A DNA stretch of 64,000 nucleotides from Caloramator mitchellensis (GTDB lineage: Bacteria > Bacillota > Clostridia > Clostridiales > Caloramatoraceae). The position numbers and the translations under genes were made by a program. The notes below the pieces were generated by a model that was given only the letters and a program-made list of their open reading frames with translations, searched no databases and was not told the origin of the DNA. Shown here in pieces: positions 34,649 to 45,300 of the stretch. Location of the stretch: positions 1 through 64,000 of the forward strand of contig NZ_LKHP01000001.1 of NCBI RefSeq assembly GCF_001440545.1, given 5' to 3'. Each line of letters opens with the position of its first letter. Position 1 is the stretch's first letter.

Positions 34649-35992
34649 ATGTTTAAAAAGATACTTATTGCCAACAGAGGCGAGATAGCTGTTAGAATTA
34701 TAAGAGCCTGCAAAGAAATGGGGATAAAGACTGTTGCAGTATTTTCGGAAGCTGACAGGGAAGCTCTTCATGTTCAGCTTGCTGATGAAGCAGTTTGTAT
34801 AGGACCAGCTAAGGCAAGAGATAGCTATTTAAATATGGAAAATATAATAAGTGCTACAGTATTAACTGGAGCGGAGGCTATACACCCTGGGTTTGGTTTT
34901 TTATCTGAAAACAGTAAATTTGCAAGGTTATGTGAGGATTGCAATATTACCTTTATAGGTCCATCAGCAGAATCAATTGAAATGATGGGAAACAAATCAA
35001 AGGCAAGGGAAATTATGATTAAAGCTGGAGTCCCAGTAGTTCCAGGCTCTGAAGGCAGGGTGGAGACAATTGAAGATGCCATAAATATTTCCCAAGAAAT
35101 AGGCTTTCCCGTTATGATTAAAGCATCTGCAGGCGGAGGCGGAAGAGGCATAAGGATTGTTCGTGGTTTGGAAGAGCTGAAGAAGGCATTTGAAACTGCT
35201 AAAAATGAGGCAAAAAACGCATTTGGAGATGACTCAATGTATATAGAAAAATTCGTTGAAAATCCAAAGCATATTGAGTTTCAAATACTTGCTGATTCTT
35301 ATGGTAATACACTATATCTTGGTGAAAGAGACTGTTCGATGCAGAGAAGAAATCAAAAGATTATAGAGGAAGCTCCTTCAGCATTGATGAATCATAAGCT
35401 AAGAAAAAAGATGGGTGAAGTAGCAGTAAGGGCGGCAAAGGCAGTTAATTATAAAAATGCAGGAACGATTGAGTTTTTACTTGATAAAAATGGAGATTTT
35501 TATTTTATAGAAATGAATACAAGAATTCAGGTAGAACATCCTGTAACGGAGATGATTACAGGAATTGACCTTATAAAGGAGCAGATTAATATAGCTGCGG
35601 GGAAAAGATTAAACTTTTCTCAGGAAGATGTAGTTTTAGAAGGCCATGCAATAGAATGCAGAATTAATGCAGAAGATGTAGAAAATGATTTCAGGCCTTC
35701 ACCTGGAAAGATTGAGTTTCTACATTTCCCAGGTGGAAATGGTGTAAGAATTGATAGTGCAATTTATCAGGGTTACACTATTCCACCAACGTATGATTCA
35801 ATGATTGCAAAGCTTATTGTTCACGGCAAGGATAGAAACGAAGCAATACAAAGGATGAAAAGAGCACTTGAGGAGTTTGTGATAGAAGGAGTTAAAACAA
35901 ATATTGATTTGCATTACAGATTATTAGGTGAAGAAGAATTTTTAGAAGGAAATTATGATACAGGGTATCTTATGAGAATTTTGCACCGTTGA
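34649..35992 (+). CDS. accC: Biotin carboxylase subunit of acetyl-CoA carboxylase
   Basis: The 447-residue ATP-grasp enzyme starts [26 protein letters not shown] and has the glycine-rich ATP lid [41 protein letters not shown] and [22 protein letters not shown]. It carboxylates biotin on AccB using bicarbonate and ATP. The ATG at 34649 behind GAGGAG is chosen, as the homology starts exactly there; the frame is open upstream inside fabZ. Confidence 0.97.
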   Translation: MFKKILIANRGEIAVRIIRACKEMGIKTVAVFSEADREALHVQLADEAVCIGPAKARDSYLNMENIISATVLTGAEAIHPGFGFLSENSKFARLCEDCNITFIGPSAESIEMMGNKSKAREIMIKAGVPVVPGSEGRVETIEDAINISQEIGFPVMIKASAGGGGRGIRIVRGLEELKKAFETAKNEAKNAFGDDSMYIEKFVENPKHIEFQILADSYGNTLYLGERDCSMQRRNQKIIEEAPSALMNHKLRKKMGEVAVRAAKAVNYKNAGTIEFLLDKNGDFYFIEMNTRIQVEHPVTEMITGIDLIKEQINIAAGKRLNFSQEDVVLEGHAIECRINAEDVENDFRPSPGKIEFLHFPGGNGVRIDSAIYQGYTIPPTYDSMIAKLIVHGKDRNEAIQRMKRALEEFVIEGVKTNIDLHYRLLGEEEFLEGNYDTGYLMRILHR

Positions 35993-36009
35993 TTTAGGGT
36001 GGTGATTTA

Positions 36010-36882
36010 ATGCTTAATTTATTTAAGAAAAAGCAGTATGTAACTGTTCCATCAGGTAAAACTGAACAAAAGACTGTTAATGAAATAGTTGAAAGCAAGA
36101 ACAGCATACCTGATGGACTTTGGACAAAATGTGATGGATGTGGGAAGATAATTTTAAAAAGTGATTTAGAAAACAATCTAATGAAATGCCCTAATTGCAG
36201 CAAATACTTTAGGATTGCGGCAAGACAAAGGATAGATTTAGTCATAGATAATAATACTTTTAAAGAATATGATAGGGATATGATGAGTCTAAACCCCCTT
36301 GATTATCCTGAATATGAAATAAAACTTAAAAAATTGAATAAAGAAACAGGATTAAATGAGGCTGTTGTTACAGGAGAAGGACTTATTAACGGTGAAAAAT
36401 GCGTTATTGCAGCAATGGACAGCAATTTTTTGATGGGAAGCATGGGCTCGGTAGTTGGTGAAAAAATTACAAGGGCAATAGAAAGAGCAACAGAGCAAAA
36501 GATACCTGTTATAATTTTTACTGCATCTGGTGGTGCGAGAATGCAAGAGGGTATTTTTTCGCTTATGCAGATGGCAAAAACAAGTGCTGCTATAAAAAGA
36601 CATTCCGATGAGGGACTTTTATATGTTTCAGTATTGACGGATCCAACAACAGGTGGTGTAACTGCAAGTTTTGCAATGCTTGGAGATATTATACTTGCAG
36701 AACCTGGTGCACTTATAGGATTTGCAGGACCTAGGGTTATAGAGCAGACGATAAAACAAAAACTTCCTGAAGGATTTCAAAGGGCTGAGTTTCTTTTAGA
36801 ACACGGATTTTTAGATGCTATAGTTAAAAGAGAAGAATTAAAGAAAACCCTTTATCAAATCCTTTTAATGCACAGGAGGTGA
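36010..36882 (+). CDS. accD: Acetyl-CoA carboxylase carboxyltransferase beta subunit
   Basis: The 290-residue subunit has the N-terminal four-cysteine zinc ribbon ([13 protein letters not shown] and [11 protein letters not shown], about residues 39-63) and the crotonase-fold carboxyltransferase core with [53 protein letters not shown] and [18 protein letters not shown]. It transfers carboxyl from biotin to acetyl-CoA with AccA, which follows after 4 bp. Confidence 0.96.
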   Translation: MLNLFKKKQYVTVPSGKTEQKTVNEIVESKNSIPDGLWTKCDGCGKIILKSDLENNLMKCPNCSKYFRIAARQRIDLVIDNNTFKEYDRDMMSLNPLDYPEYEIKLKKLNKETGLNEAVVTGEGLINGEKCVIAAMDSNFLMGSMGSVVGEKITRAIERATEQKIPVIIFTASGGARMQEGIFSLMQMAKTSAAIKRHSDEGLLYVSVLTDPTTGGVTASFAMLGDIILAEPGALIGFAGPRVIEQTIKQKLPEGFQRAEFLLEHGFLDAIVKREELKKTLYQILLMHRR

Positions 36883-36886
36883 TACT

Positions 36887-37837
36887 TTGAATATATTTGA
36901 AATGGAAAAGGCATCAGAAGAATTGGAAAAGAAGATAAAAGAACTTAAGGATTTTGCAAAATGTCAAAATATCGATTTGAGCAGTGAAATAGAAATTTTA
37001 TCAAAGAAATTAAGCGATTTACAAAAGGAAGCTCTAATAAATATTTCAGCGTGGGATAAGGTTCAGATTGCAAGAAAATTAGAAAGACCAACGTCTCTTG
37101 ATTTGATTGATAAAATATTTGACAATTTTATTGAATTTCATGGGGATAGACTGTTTAAAGATGATGAGGCTATAGTAGGTGGAATTGCTCTTTTAGATGG
37201 GAAGCCGGTAACAGTTATAGGGCAGCAGAAAGGCAGAAATACGCAGGAAAACATTAGGCGAAACTTTGGAATGCCTAATCCTGAAGGATACAGAAAAGCA
37301 TTGCGGCTGATGAAGCAGGCTGAAAAGTTTAATAGGCCTATAATTTGCTTTGTTGATACTCCAGGAGCCTTTTGTGGAATAGGCTCAGAGGAGAGAGGGC
37401 AGGGAGAAGCTATTGCTAAAAATTTATTTGAAATGTCGGGCATTAAAACTCCAATAATTACTCTGATAATTGGAGAAGGTGGTAGCGGTGGTGCACTTGC
37501 TCTTGCTGTAGCGGACAGAGTCTGGATGCTTGAACATTCTATCTATTCCATCCTATCCCCTGAAGGATTTGCTAGTATACTTTGGAAGGATGCCACAAGG
37601 GCAAAAGAGGCTGCATCTTATATGAAATTAACTGCTCAGGATCATTTGGAGTTTGGAATCATAGACAAAATAATTAAAGAACCCATTGGTGGTGCACATA
37701 AAGATATTGAAAAAACATCTGAATCGATAAAAGAAAATTTAATTAAGGAATTGGAAACATTAAAAGAATGTGAGATTGAAACATTACTAAAGAATAGATA
37801 TGATAAGTTCAGAAAAATAGGAAAGTTTATTGAATAG
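36887..37837 (+). CDS. accA: Acetyl-CoA carboxylase carboxyltransferase alpha subunit
   Basis: The 316-residue subunit has the N-terminal helical region and the core motifs [75 protein letters not shown] and [40 protein letters not shown]. It starts with TTG behind GGAGGTGAT. It completes the carboxylase set AccA-B-C-D. Confidence 0.96.
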   Translation: MNIFEMEKASEELEKKIKELKDFAKCQNIDLSSEIEILSKKLSDLQKEALINISAWDKVQIARKLERPTSLDLIDKIFDNFIEFHGDRLFKDDEAIVGGIALLDGKPVTVIGQQKGRNTQENIRRNFGMPNPEGYRKALRLMKQAEKFNRPIICFVDTPGAFCGIGSEERGQGEAIAKNLFEMSGIKTPIITLIIGEGGSGGALALAVADRVWMLEHSIYSILSPEGFASILWKDATRAKEAASYMKLTAQDHLEFGIIDKIIKEPIGGAHKDIEKTSESIKENLIKELETLKECEIETLLKNRYDKFRKIGKFIE

Positions 37838-37850
37838 TGGTGTAGATTAA

Positions 37851-38468
37851 ATGGAAAATGTTTTCTTAACAATAGGGAATGTTAAATTTGATTCTAAAAG
37901 ATATTTCACTTTACTTAATACAAATGTATTAGGAAGAAAGTTGATATTTTTTGATTCTATATCATCAACCAATGACATAGCAAAGGATTATGCTGAATTA
38001 GGAGAATGGGGACTTTGTATATTAGCTGAAGAACAGACAAAGGGAAGAGGAACCCATGGGAGAAGATGGTCCACATGTAAAGGACAATCAATTGCTTTAT
38101 CGATTATATTGCCACCGGAGTGGATAAAAAATACTGCATTTTTAAGCATTTCTGCTGCAAAGGCTGTTGTAAAAGCACTGGAGAAATTTGATGTTCATGC
38201 CTATATAAAATATCCAAATGATGTTTATTTGAATGGTAGGAAGTTAGCTGGAATATTAACAGAAACCTTTTTTAATGGTGAATGCTTAAAATACGCAATT
38301 ATAGGTATAGGTGTAAATTTGAATCAAGATGAATTCCATGAAGAACTTAAAGATATAGCAATATCAGTTAAACAGGTATTAGGGTGCAGTATTTCAAGGG
38401 AGGAATTCCTTGCATTCTTGTTAAATGAGGTTCCAGCCACCGCACATTTCACATTTTGCCAGAGCTGA
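37851..38468 (+). CDS. birA: Biotin protein ligase, HTH-less, apparently C-terminally truncated
   Basis: The 205-residue protein has the ligase core: FFDSISSTNDIAKDYAELG, TKGRGTHGRRW (biotinyl-AMP loop), IKYPNDVYLNGRKLAGIL and AIIGIGVNLNQ. There is no N-terminal winged helix, so it would not bind DNA. After FLAFLLNE the sequence turns to VPATAHFTFCQS and stops, with the stop codon inside a terminator stem. The C-terminal SH3-like domain of about 40-50 residues is absent. Truncation may impair activity, or another ligase may exist. It would biotinylate AccB. Confidence 0.85.
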   Translation: MENVFLTIGNVKFDSKRYFTLLNTNVLGRKLIFFDSISSTNDIAKDYAELGEWGLCILAEEQTKGRGTHGRRWSTCKGQSIALSIILPPEWIKNTAFLSISAAKAVVKALEKFDVHAYIKYPNDVYLNGRKLAGILTETFFNGECLKYAIIGIGVNLNQDEFHEELKDIAISVKQVLGCSISREEFLAFLLNEVPATAHFTFCQS

Positions 38469-38487
38469 AGATTCAGCTCTTTTTATT
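38461..38487 (+). terminator. Terminator of the fatty acid operon
   Basis: AGAGCTGAA pairs with TTCAGCTCT around a 2-base loop and is followed by TTTTATTT. The birA stop codon lies in the left arm. Confidence 0.85.
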
Positions 38488-38499
38488 TATAAAAATAAA

Positions 38500-38545
38500 T
38501 TCCTTCCTTATGGGAAAAATAAAAGTAGAAATTAAGGAAGGAAGG
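38500..38545 (+). promoter_or_regulatory. Hairpin that can mask the ribosome site of the next gene
   Basis: TTCCTTCCTTA (38500-38510) pairs perfectly with TAAGGAAGGAA (38533-38543), whose 3' part overlaps the Shine-Dalgarno GGAAGG at 38540-38545. Confidence 0.55.
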
Positions 38546-38552
38546 TGAAAAA

Positions 38553-39290
38553 ATGAAAAAAATAATATCAGCATTATTAATCATTTCAATTGCACTGATT
38601 AATACAGGCAATGCGTTTGCACTAGATCAAAACAGCAACGCAAAAGAAGAATGCAAAGTAACCGTAAGAAACTTTCACTATGAAAAAGTGACTGATGTAA
38701 TTAAATCTAATCTTGATGTTCCAAATATTATTGGGCTTAAAAATTTACGTATTCAAAGAAAAATTAATGCAATGTTCATAAAAGACATTTTCAGCTTCAG
38801 CAGAAGAATTGAAAAAATGGCATTAAAGGCTCAAAAGGACGGCGTCTTAAGAAATCCCTATGAGGCATATACAAGATTTAAAGTGGCATTTAATTGCAAC
38901 TGCATTTTAAGCATACCAGTTACTTTTTATGAATATACAGGCGGGGCCCATGGAAATACAGTTATTAAAGCATATAATCTAAACCTTAAAAACGGTAAAA
39001 CATTGGGATATAAAGATATATTCAAAAAGGGATTTGACTATAAAACAATAATAGTAAATGAAATTCAAAGGCAAATTAAAGAAAATAAGAACGATATTCC
39101 ATATTTTGATGATGCACTTGATACAGTTGCTAAATTTACAGATGAACAGCCATTTTATATTACAAGCGAAGGCCTTGTAGTATACTACGGACTATATGAA
39201 CTGGCACCCTATGTTGCAGGAATACAGGAATTTACAATACCTTATAGTTTGCTAAAGGATGGATTAAATGAGGATTTAATAAAACCATGA
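38553..39290 (+). CDS. Secreted DUF4163/DUF3298-domain protein (PdaC/RsiV-like)
   Basis: The 245-residue protein has a signal peptide (MKKIISALLIISIALINTGNAFA, cleavage after AFA) and two linked parts: an N-terminal DUF4163-like region to about residue 130 and a C-terminal DUF3298-like region with YEYTGGAHGNTVIKAYNLNLKNGKTLGYKDIFKKG and QEFTIPYSLLKD. Such domains occur in PdaC and in the RsiV anti-sigma factor, which binds lysozyme, so cell-envelope binding is plausible. There is no deacetylase domain or membrane anchor. The gene stands alone with its own possible leader hairpin. Confidence 0.82.
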   Translation: MKKIISALLIISIALINTGNAFALDQNSNAKEECKVTVRNFHYEKVTDVIKSNLDVPNIIGLKNLRIQRKINAMFIKDIFSFSRRIEKMALKAQKDGVLRNPYEAYTRFKVAFNCNCILSIPVTFYEYTGGAHGNTVIKAYNLNLKNGKTLGYKDIFKKGFDYKTIIVNEIQRQIKENKNDIPYFDDALDTVAKFTDEQPFYITSEGLVVYYGLYELAPYVAGIQEFTIPYSLLKDGLNEDLIKP

Positions 39291-39360
39291 ATTAAGTAGT
39301 ATTTTCAACTTAATAATATAATAAAAAATTAAATATTGAAGTATAACGTTGCAAAAATTA

Positions 39361-39404
39361 AAAACCCTCCTGTTGAATAAGCTAAGAATTTCATAGGAGG
39401 GTTT
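39361..39404. terminator. Bidirectional terminator between the DUF3298 gene and sodC
   Basis: AAACCCTCCT pairs with AGGAGGGTTT over a 23-base loop. On the minus strand it is followed by a T-rich tail, so it best serves sodC. Confidence 0.75.
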
Positions 39405-39438
39405 CGTGTTAAATATACAAATTTATCCTTGAAAATAA

Positions 39439-39936
39439 CTAATACCTTCTAATTACTCCGCATGCGATTCTTTTTCCAGAATCTCCAGCAGGTTGTGTTC
39501 TATAATCATCGGGATTTTCATGAATTATAACTGATTTACCTATAATGTCATCAACTTTGAATTTGTTAGTAAGAAAAATAATAAAGGCTCGACCATCATT
39601 GGAAAATAGAACTGGGAAATCACCGGCATGGTTGCCATGGGGCTGATTTGTCGGATTATAATGGCCTCCTGTCTTAATAAATGCATCATAGTTTTCTTCA
39701 CAGTTGCCAAATTCATGAATGTGAAATCCATGTGGACCAATTGGTCTTTTAGTTTTTTCATCGATTTTGTAATCAGGAAGGCCTAGGATGTCAGCCAAGA
39801 CATAAACACCCTGTTCGGTTTGATAAAAGAAAACCCAACCGAAAATTTGAGGATAATCGGAACTCCCTTTAATTTTTGCATAGGCATAATTTGAAATATT
39901 TTGCATCATTGGAAATTTAAAAAAAGTGCAAAACAT
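39439..39936 (-). CDS. sodC: Cu,Zn superoxide dismutase family protein, no signal peptide
   Basis: The 165-residue protein has the SodC ligand set: GFHIHEFGNC with the copper His pair (72 and 74), GGHYNP with the bridging His, HGNHAGDFP with zinc His and Asp, and SVIIHENPDDY with the last copper His. Both disulfide-type Cys are present (GNC and RIACGVI). ATG 39936 follows AAGGTGAT; extending to 40053 would add an unsupported hydrophobic stretch. With this start there is no signal peptide, whereas bacterial SodC is usually exported. Related clostridial and Bacillus YojM proteins can lack activity, so function needs the ligands confirmed. Confidence 0.88.
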   Translation of the reverse strand: MFCTFFKFPMMQNISNYAYAKIKGSSDYPQIFGWVFFYQTEQGVYVLADILGLPDYKIDEKTKRPIGPHGFHIHEFGNCEENYDAFIKTGGHYNPTNQPHGNHAGDFPVLFSNDGRAFIIFLTNKFKVDDIIGKSVIIHENPDDYRTQPAGDSGKRIACGVIRRY

Positions 39937-40077
39937 ATATATCACCTTTAAATGATTCATTAATATTATATGAAATCTGAAAAAATTGGCTAACAAAAAA
40001 TTTGTTAAGGTAAAAATTGTAGAAATAAAGTTATACAAAAAATTATTAAACATAAATAAAAATTTTTAAATACCCTA

Positions 40078-40127
40078 TTGAAAAAGGGGATTTTATTGTA
40101 TAATAAAAATGTGTTCAAACGATTGCA
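40078..40127 (+). promoter_or_regulatory. Maltosyltransferase promoter with a cre-like site
   Basis: TTGAAA (40078-40083), 15 bases, TATAAT (40099-40104). TTCAAACGATTGCA at 40114-40127 lies just after the start of transcription and matches about 11 of 14 cre positions by eye. Confidence 0.5.
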
Positions 40128-40144
40128 TAGTTAGGAGGCGGGGT

Positions 40145-42217
40145 ATGAGTTTTAGCAGCTCTTCAATAGGGAAAATAGCATTGTTGCTTAAAGATAAGAT
40201 TTGTTTAGGCGAAGATATGGATTACAAAGTTCCAAGTATTTGGGATTCATTTGGCTATACTGGAGATGAAAAAAAGGTTAATGATGATGGAACGATAACA
40301 GTAAATCCATATAAATTTTATTATCAATGTATCGAGAAAATCATATTGCCAAAGCTTAAAGAGGGAGTAGACTACAGTAGACCATTATCAAAAATAAAAA
40401 AAGAAAGACATGAAAAAGGCTATAGAGGTGGAGACTGGCTCAAAAAGAGCAATGTGTATGGTATGCAGATAAGAACATCTTCTGCATGGGACCATGATGC
40501 AGATGGGAAACTTGAACTTACAAATAAATTTGGTTTAAAGGATACAGGGACTTTTATTAAAACACTGGTTTTGTTACCACTTATAAAGAAAATGGGATTT
40601 GATGCAATTTATATGCTTCCAATTACAAAAAATAGCATGCGATATTCAAAGGGAGAGATGGGCTCACCCTATGCTATTAAGAATTTTTTTGAAATAGACC
40701 CTAATTTAAAGGACAATCTATTAGAAGATACAACAGTTGAGGATGAATTTAAGGCATTTAATGAGGCTTGTCATGCATTTGGAATAAGAACTATGATAGA
40801 CATTATTCCAAGAACATCAGCGAGGGATTCTGACCTTATACTTGAACATCCAGACTGGTTCTATTGGATAAAGCTTTGCGACATCGATAAATATCATCCA
40901 CCTACAGTAGAAGGTTTTAAACCATTTACAAAGGCTGATGACGATAATGTAGAAGCTATATATAACGATAAGGAAGTTAAGGAACATTTAAAATTGTTTG
41001 TTCCTTCTCCAGACAAGATAAATCCTGAAAAATGGCAAAGCATTCAGAAAAGATGCAAGGAAGATAAAAGTCTAGACTTTTTTGATTTGATAGAAAAGGA
41101 ATTTGGAATTACAACTGCACCAGCTTTTTCTGATTGTATTAATGACCCACAACCACCTTGGAGTGATGTTACTTATTTAAGGCTGTATTTAGACAATCCA
41201 GTCAAATCAGCTAAATTTGTGGATGAAAAACAGCCCCCATATATTCTTTTTGATATAATAAGGGGAAATGTTTTTCAAGGTAAAATTAAAAATATTGAGC
41301 TTTGGAACAAAATTGCCGATATAATTCCTCATTATCAAAGAAATTTTGGAATTGATGGTGCTAGAATAGATATGGGGCATGCACTTCCCTATGAGCTTGA
41401 ACAGATGTTAATAGGAAAACCAAGAGAATTCGATGAAGACTTCGGATTCATAGCTGAGGAACTTAACAACAAAGCCGATAAAAAGGCTCTTAAGTCTGGT
41501 TACAATATGATTATTGGTGAATACTGGTGGGCAGAACCAAGAATAAAGGAAGGTCATTTTAAGAAAATGATTTATGACGTTTCAAAATTAAAACTGCCAG
41601 TATTTGCAACAGCTGAGACACCTGATACACCAAGAGCAGCATCAAGGGAAGGTGGAAAAGACTTTTCAAAATTTGCTGCAGTTATTAATAATTTTTTACC
41701 AAACACTGTTCCATTCATTACATCTGGAATGGAAATATTTGAAGTTCAACCAATGAATTTAGGACTGGACCCTCAACCTAATGGAAGATTTATGCTCCCA
41801 GAGAATGACCCTCTTTACGGTAAACTTGCATTCTTTGATAAATATGCACTTCATTGGAATGATGCTATTTCAAATAATATGATTGAACTAATTGAGAAAA
41901 TAAGCAAGATAAGAAGAAAGTATCTTAAACAACTTACTATGGAAAATTTTACAAAGATTAGAGCGGGAAACGAATCAACCATTGTTATAGCATATAAAAT
42001 AAAGAAAAAGAATGATAGATTGCTGTTAGTTGTTGGAAACGGAGATTTTGAAAATAGCGTGAGCATCAAAATTGATTTAGATAAATTGTTGGATGGGCCA
42101 GCAATAGACATAAAAACATTATTCAGCTCAAAAAATATTATGGAAAAATTTAAATCAGGCGATAAGTTAATAATAAAGCTATTACCTGGAGAGGTTAAAA
42201 TATTGACTTTACAATAA
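40145..42217 (+). CDS. Maltosyltransferase, GH13 (Thermotoga MmtA-like)
   Basis: The 690-residue protein is a GH13 enzyme resembling Thermotoga maritima maltosyltransferase throughout as I recall it, e.g. DIIPRTSARDSDLILEHPDWFYWIK, FSDCINDPQPPWSDVTYLRLYLDNP and GIDGARIDMGHALPYELEQM. The likely nucleophile is Asp409 in GARID, the acid/base Glu459 in IGEYW, and Asp494 in AETPDTPR replaces the usual NHD motif as in maltosyl-transferring GH13 proteins. It should move maltosyl units between alpha-1,4-glucans or to phosphate in the cytoplasm. ATG 40145 follows AGGAGG. There is no signal peptide. It converges on the cyclic glucan operon. Confidence 0.88.
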   Translation: MSFSSSSIGKIALLLKDKICLGEDMDYKVPSIWDSFGYTGDEKKVNDDGTITVNPYKFYYQCIEKIILPKLKEGVDYSRPLSKIKKERHEKGYRGGDWLKKSNVYGMQIRTSSAWDHDADGKLELTNKFGLKDTGTFIKTLVLLPLIKKMGFDAIYMLPITKNSMRYSKGEMGSPYAIKNFFEIDPNLKDNLLEDTTVEDEFKAFNEACHAFGIRTMIDIIPRTSARDSDLILEHPDWFYWIKLCDIDKYHPPTVEGFKPFTKADDDNVEAIYNDKEVKEHLKLFVPSPDKINPEKWQSIQKRCKEDKSLDFFDLIEKEFGITTAPAFSDCINDPQPPWSDVTYLRLYLDNPVKSAKFVDEKQPPYILFDIIRGNVFQGKIKNIELWNKIADIIPHYQRNFGIDGARIDMGHALPYELEQMLIGKPREFDEDFGFIAEELNNKADKKALKSGYNMIIGEYWWAEPRIKEGHFKKMIYDVSKLKLPVFATAETPDTPRAASREGGKDFSKFAAVINNFLPNTVPFITSGMEIFEVQPMNLGLDPQPNGRFMLPENDPLYGKLAFFDKYALHWNDAISNNMIELIEKISKIRRKYLKQLTMENFTKIRAGNESTIVIAYKIKKKNDRLLLVVGNGDFENSVSIKIDLDKLLDGPAIDIKTLFSSKNIMEKFKSGDKLIIKLLPGEVKILTLQ

Positions 42218-42285
42218 TGTAATATTTCTAGTATAAAAAATTAATGCCTATATTTTGAACTTCATTTCGACTAAAAATATTTAGT

Positions 42286-42328
42286 AAGCCCTATGATGAT
42301 TTTAATATGGCATCAATCATAGGGCTTT
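42286..42328. repeat. Palindromic hairpin between convergent genes, related to the 62388 element
   Basis: AAGCCCTATGAT (42286-42297) pairs with ATCATAGGGCTT (42316-42327). The loop contains GATTTTAATATGGCATC, close to the GATTTCAAAGTGGCATC in the element at 62388-62703. It probably acts as a two-way terminator. Confidence 0.65.
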
Positions 42329-42355
42329 ACAATAGCAATCTTGGTAAAACAATAT

Positions 42356-45300
42356 TTATAACACCACTTCAACAACATGCTCTACCACATCATTAACCAG
42401 TGGTATTATATTTTTTTCTAGCAAATTACCATCCAGGATTGTTTTACTCACGCCTTTATTTTTCCCGTCTGTATTAAATACTCTTATTTTATAAGTGGTG
42501 TCCATATACCTATAGGTCATTTCATATTCCTGCCAATGCTTTGGAATGCAAGGGTCTATCATCAATTTATCGCCTGATTTTTTGAAGCCGAGTATTTCTT
42601 CTATACCAACTTTATACATCCAACTGGATGAACCTGTATACCAGGTCCAGCCGCCTCTTCCAACATGGGGCTCGACAGCATAAACGTCAGCAGCCATTAC
42701 ATAAGGTTCAACTTTGTATTTTGCAACTTCAAAATGTGTTCTGCTGTGATTAATTGGATTAATCATGTTGAAAAGTTCCCATGCCTTATCACCATCGCCT
42801 AAAATGGCGTATGCATAAATAACCCAAGTTGCCGCGTGGGTGTATTGACCACCATTTTCCCTAACTCCAGGCACATAACCCTTTATATAACCTGGGTGTA
42901 AATCACTTTTATCAAATGGTGGAGTGAAGAGCATTATTATCCCGGCTTCGCGGTTTATTAAGTAATTTTCGAGAGATTTCATAGCAATTAAAGCTCTATT
43001 ATAATCTGCTGCTCCGCTTATTAGACCCCATGTTTGAGCGAGTGAATCTATTTTGCACTCTGTATTTAAACTTGAACCTAAAGGAGTTCCATCATCAAAG
43101 TAAGCCCTTCTATACCATTCACCATCCCACGCATTTTCTTCAATAGATTTTAAAATATTGTTGATGGCATCTTCATACCTTTCAGCCCTATGATAATCAT
43201 ATTTTAGTTTGCACAAAGGGATAAATTTTTTCAGTATTGCAAATATGAACCAGCCAAGCCAAACGCTTTCGCCTTTTCCTTTATTTCCAACGGTATTCAT
43301 TCCGTCATTCCAATCGCCTGAACCCATTAATGGAATACCGTGTTCACCATAATTCAAGGACCTTTCAATGGCTCTTATACAGTGTTCATAAATAGAAGCC
43401 TTTTCTTCTGATTTAACAGGAACTCCGTATTTTTCGTCTTCGTTTTCACGTAATGGCTCACCTTCTAAGAATTTTGTTTTGACATCAAGTATTGAATAAT
43501 CACCTGTTTTATATATATATTCAATTACAACAAATGGAAGCCATAAAAGGTCGTCGGAGAATTTAGTCCTAATTCCCTTTGTATTTGCCGTATTGTGCCA
43601 CCAGTGTAAAACGTCACCTTCAACAAATTGATGCTTAGAGTGAAGTATAATCTGTTCACGGGCAATTTTAGGAGAAATATTTATTAACGACAGAACATCC
43701 TGTAGTTGGTCTCTAAATCCATAAGCACCTCCGCTTTGATAAAATGCACTTCTTGCAAGCAATCTGCAGGATAGTGTTTGATAAATAAGCCATGAGTTAA
43801 GCATAATGTCCATCGACCTATCTGGAGTTTTTACCTGCAATACATTTACAAGAGAATTCCAATGCGTCTTTACTTTATTTAATTCCTCTACACATTTTGT
43901 GATACTTTTATACTTATTAACTAACAAAGTGACGTCTTCATATTTATCTGCGGCGCCAAGTAGAAAGACTATTTCTTTTTCTTCTTGTGATTTTACGTCT
44001 ACAGAAATTTTTATTGCAACACAAGGGTCATAACCTGCCCCGAAATTGTTTGAAAGTTCATCCTTCATAATTCCATAGGGCATTCTTAAATCTTTGTATG
44101 GGCCTATAAACTCCATTCTATCGCAAGTAAAGCTGTCTTTTATTTCGGACGTATCAACAAACGAAACGGTGCCAGGAAAATCTGTGTTATAGGTGTTTTT
44201 AAATATTATAGTCCCCGTTAAAGGTAAAACATCTGTTAATATAAATTGCTGTGAACTATTTTCGCTAACCCCTAATACCGGCCTTATATAGTAATATAAA
44301 CTTATTTTTCTATCCACGTTTGCAGTGTTTTTTATTTTAATCAAATTTATTTTTAAAGTATCCTCAACGGGAACAAAACTTATTAACTCCTGATATAAAT
44401 AATGATTTTCCTGAATAAACTTTGAATAACCTAAACCATGCCTAATGATATACGATTTATTCTGTCTAACTGGATTTGGCGTTATACTCCAATACTCATT
44501 AGTTTCATTGTCCTTTATATAAATCACTTCACCCTGGGAATCCGAAACTGGGTCATTACTCCATGGTGTTATTTTGTTTTCACGACTATTCTTATACCAT
44601 GAATAACCACCACCGGCTTCAGTTATTAGCGAGCCAAATTTTTCATTAGCTATTACATTAGACCAGGGTAGAGGAGTATTGGTATCGCCTTTTATTTTTA
44701 TTACATATTCATTATTTTGTGTGTCAAAACCTCCAATTTCATTGAAAAATTCAAGATTTCCCAAAGGGATATCGTTATATGGTAAAGTATCTGAGATTAT
44801 AGTTGGCTCAATTTTATAAGATTCTGTATAAACAGGAGTAGATTTAATTTGCTTAACAATAGAGCCCTTTTGGGAATGGATTATTAACCTTGCAACAGTA
44901 TACAACAAATTCACATCTTCTACTGGCATTTCGTTAGCATTTAATATGAATACTCCGCCTGCTGAATTTACTTTATCGCTTGTTATACTTCTCATAACGG
45001 TGTCCAATATTAAATCACGTAAGGGCTGCAAATAAGAACCTTCATCTTGGTTTAGAATTACTAAATCAACTCGTATTCCTTTGTTTCTCCAATATTCATG
45101 TGCTTTAAGCATTGTTCTTACTTGGTCAATATCTTCAGATTTATCAATGGTAACTAAAACTACAGGCAAGTCACCCGAAATGCCGTATTGCCAAAGAGAT
45201 TGCTGCCCCTTTGTGTTGTTTTTAAGTAAATCCTTATATCGTTGTTTTAAGGGACTTAAATAAATTATATGCGATAGCATGCTGTCAAAAGCTTCAACTT

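Noticed and set aside
39937-40053. N-terminal extension of the superoxide dismutase as a membrane anchor.
   Set aside because: The extension has no ribosome site, while ATG 39936 has AAGGTGAT at good spacing. The hydrophobic residues come from AT-rich non-coding sequence.
43260-43340. A repeat array or CRISPR in the region of the cyclic glucan synthase.
   Set aside because: No regular repeat-spacer pattern was found; the frame is open for the full 2839 codons.
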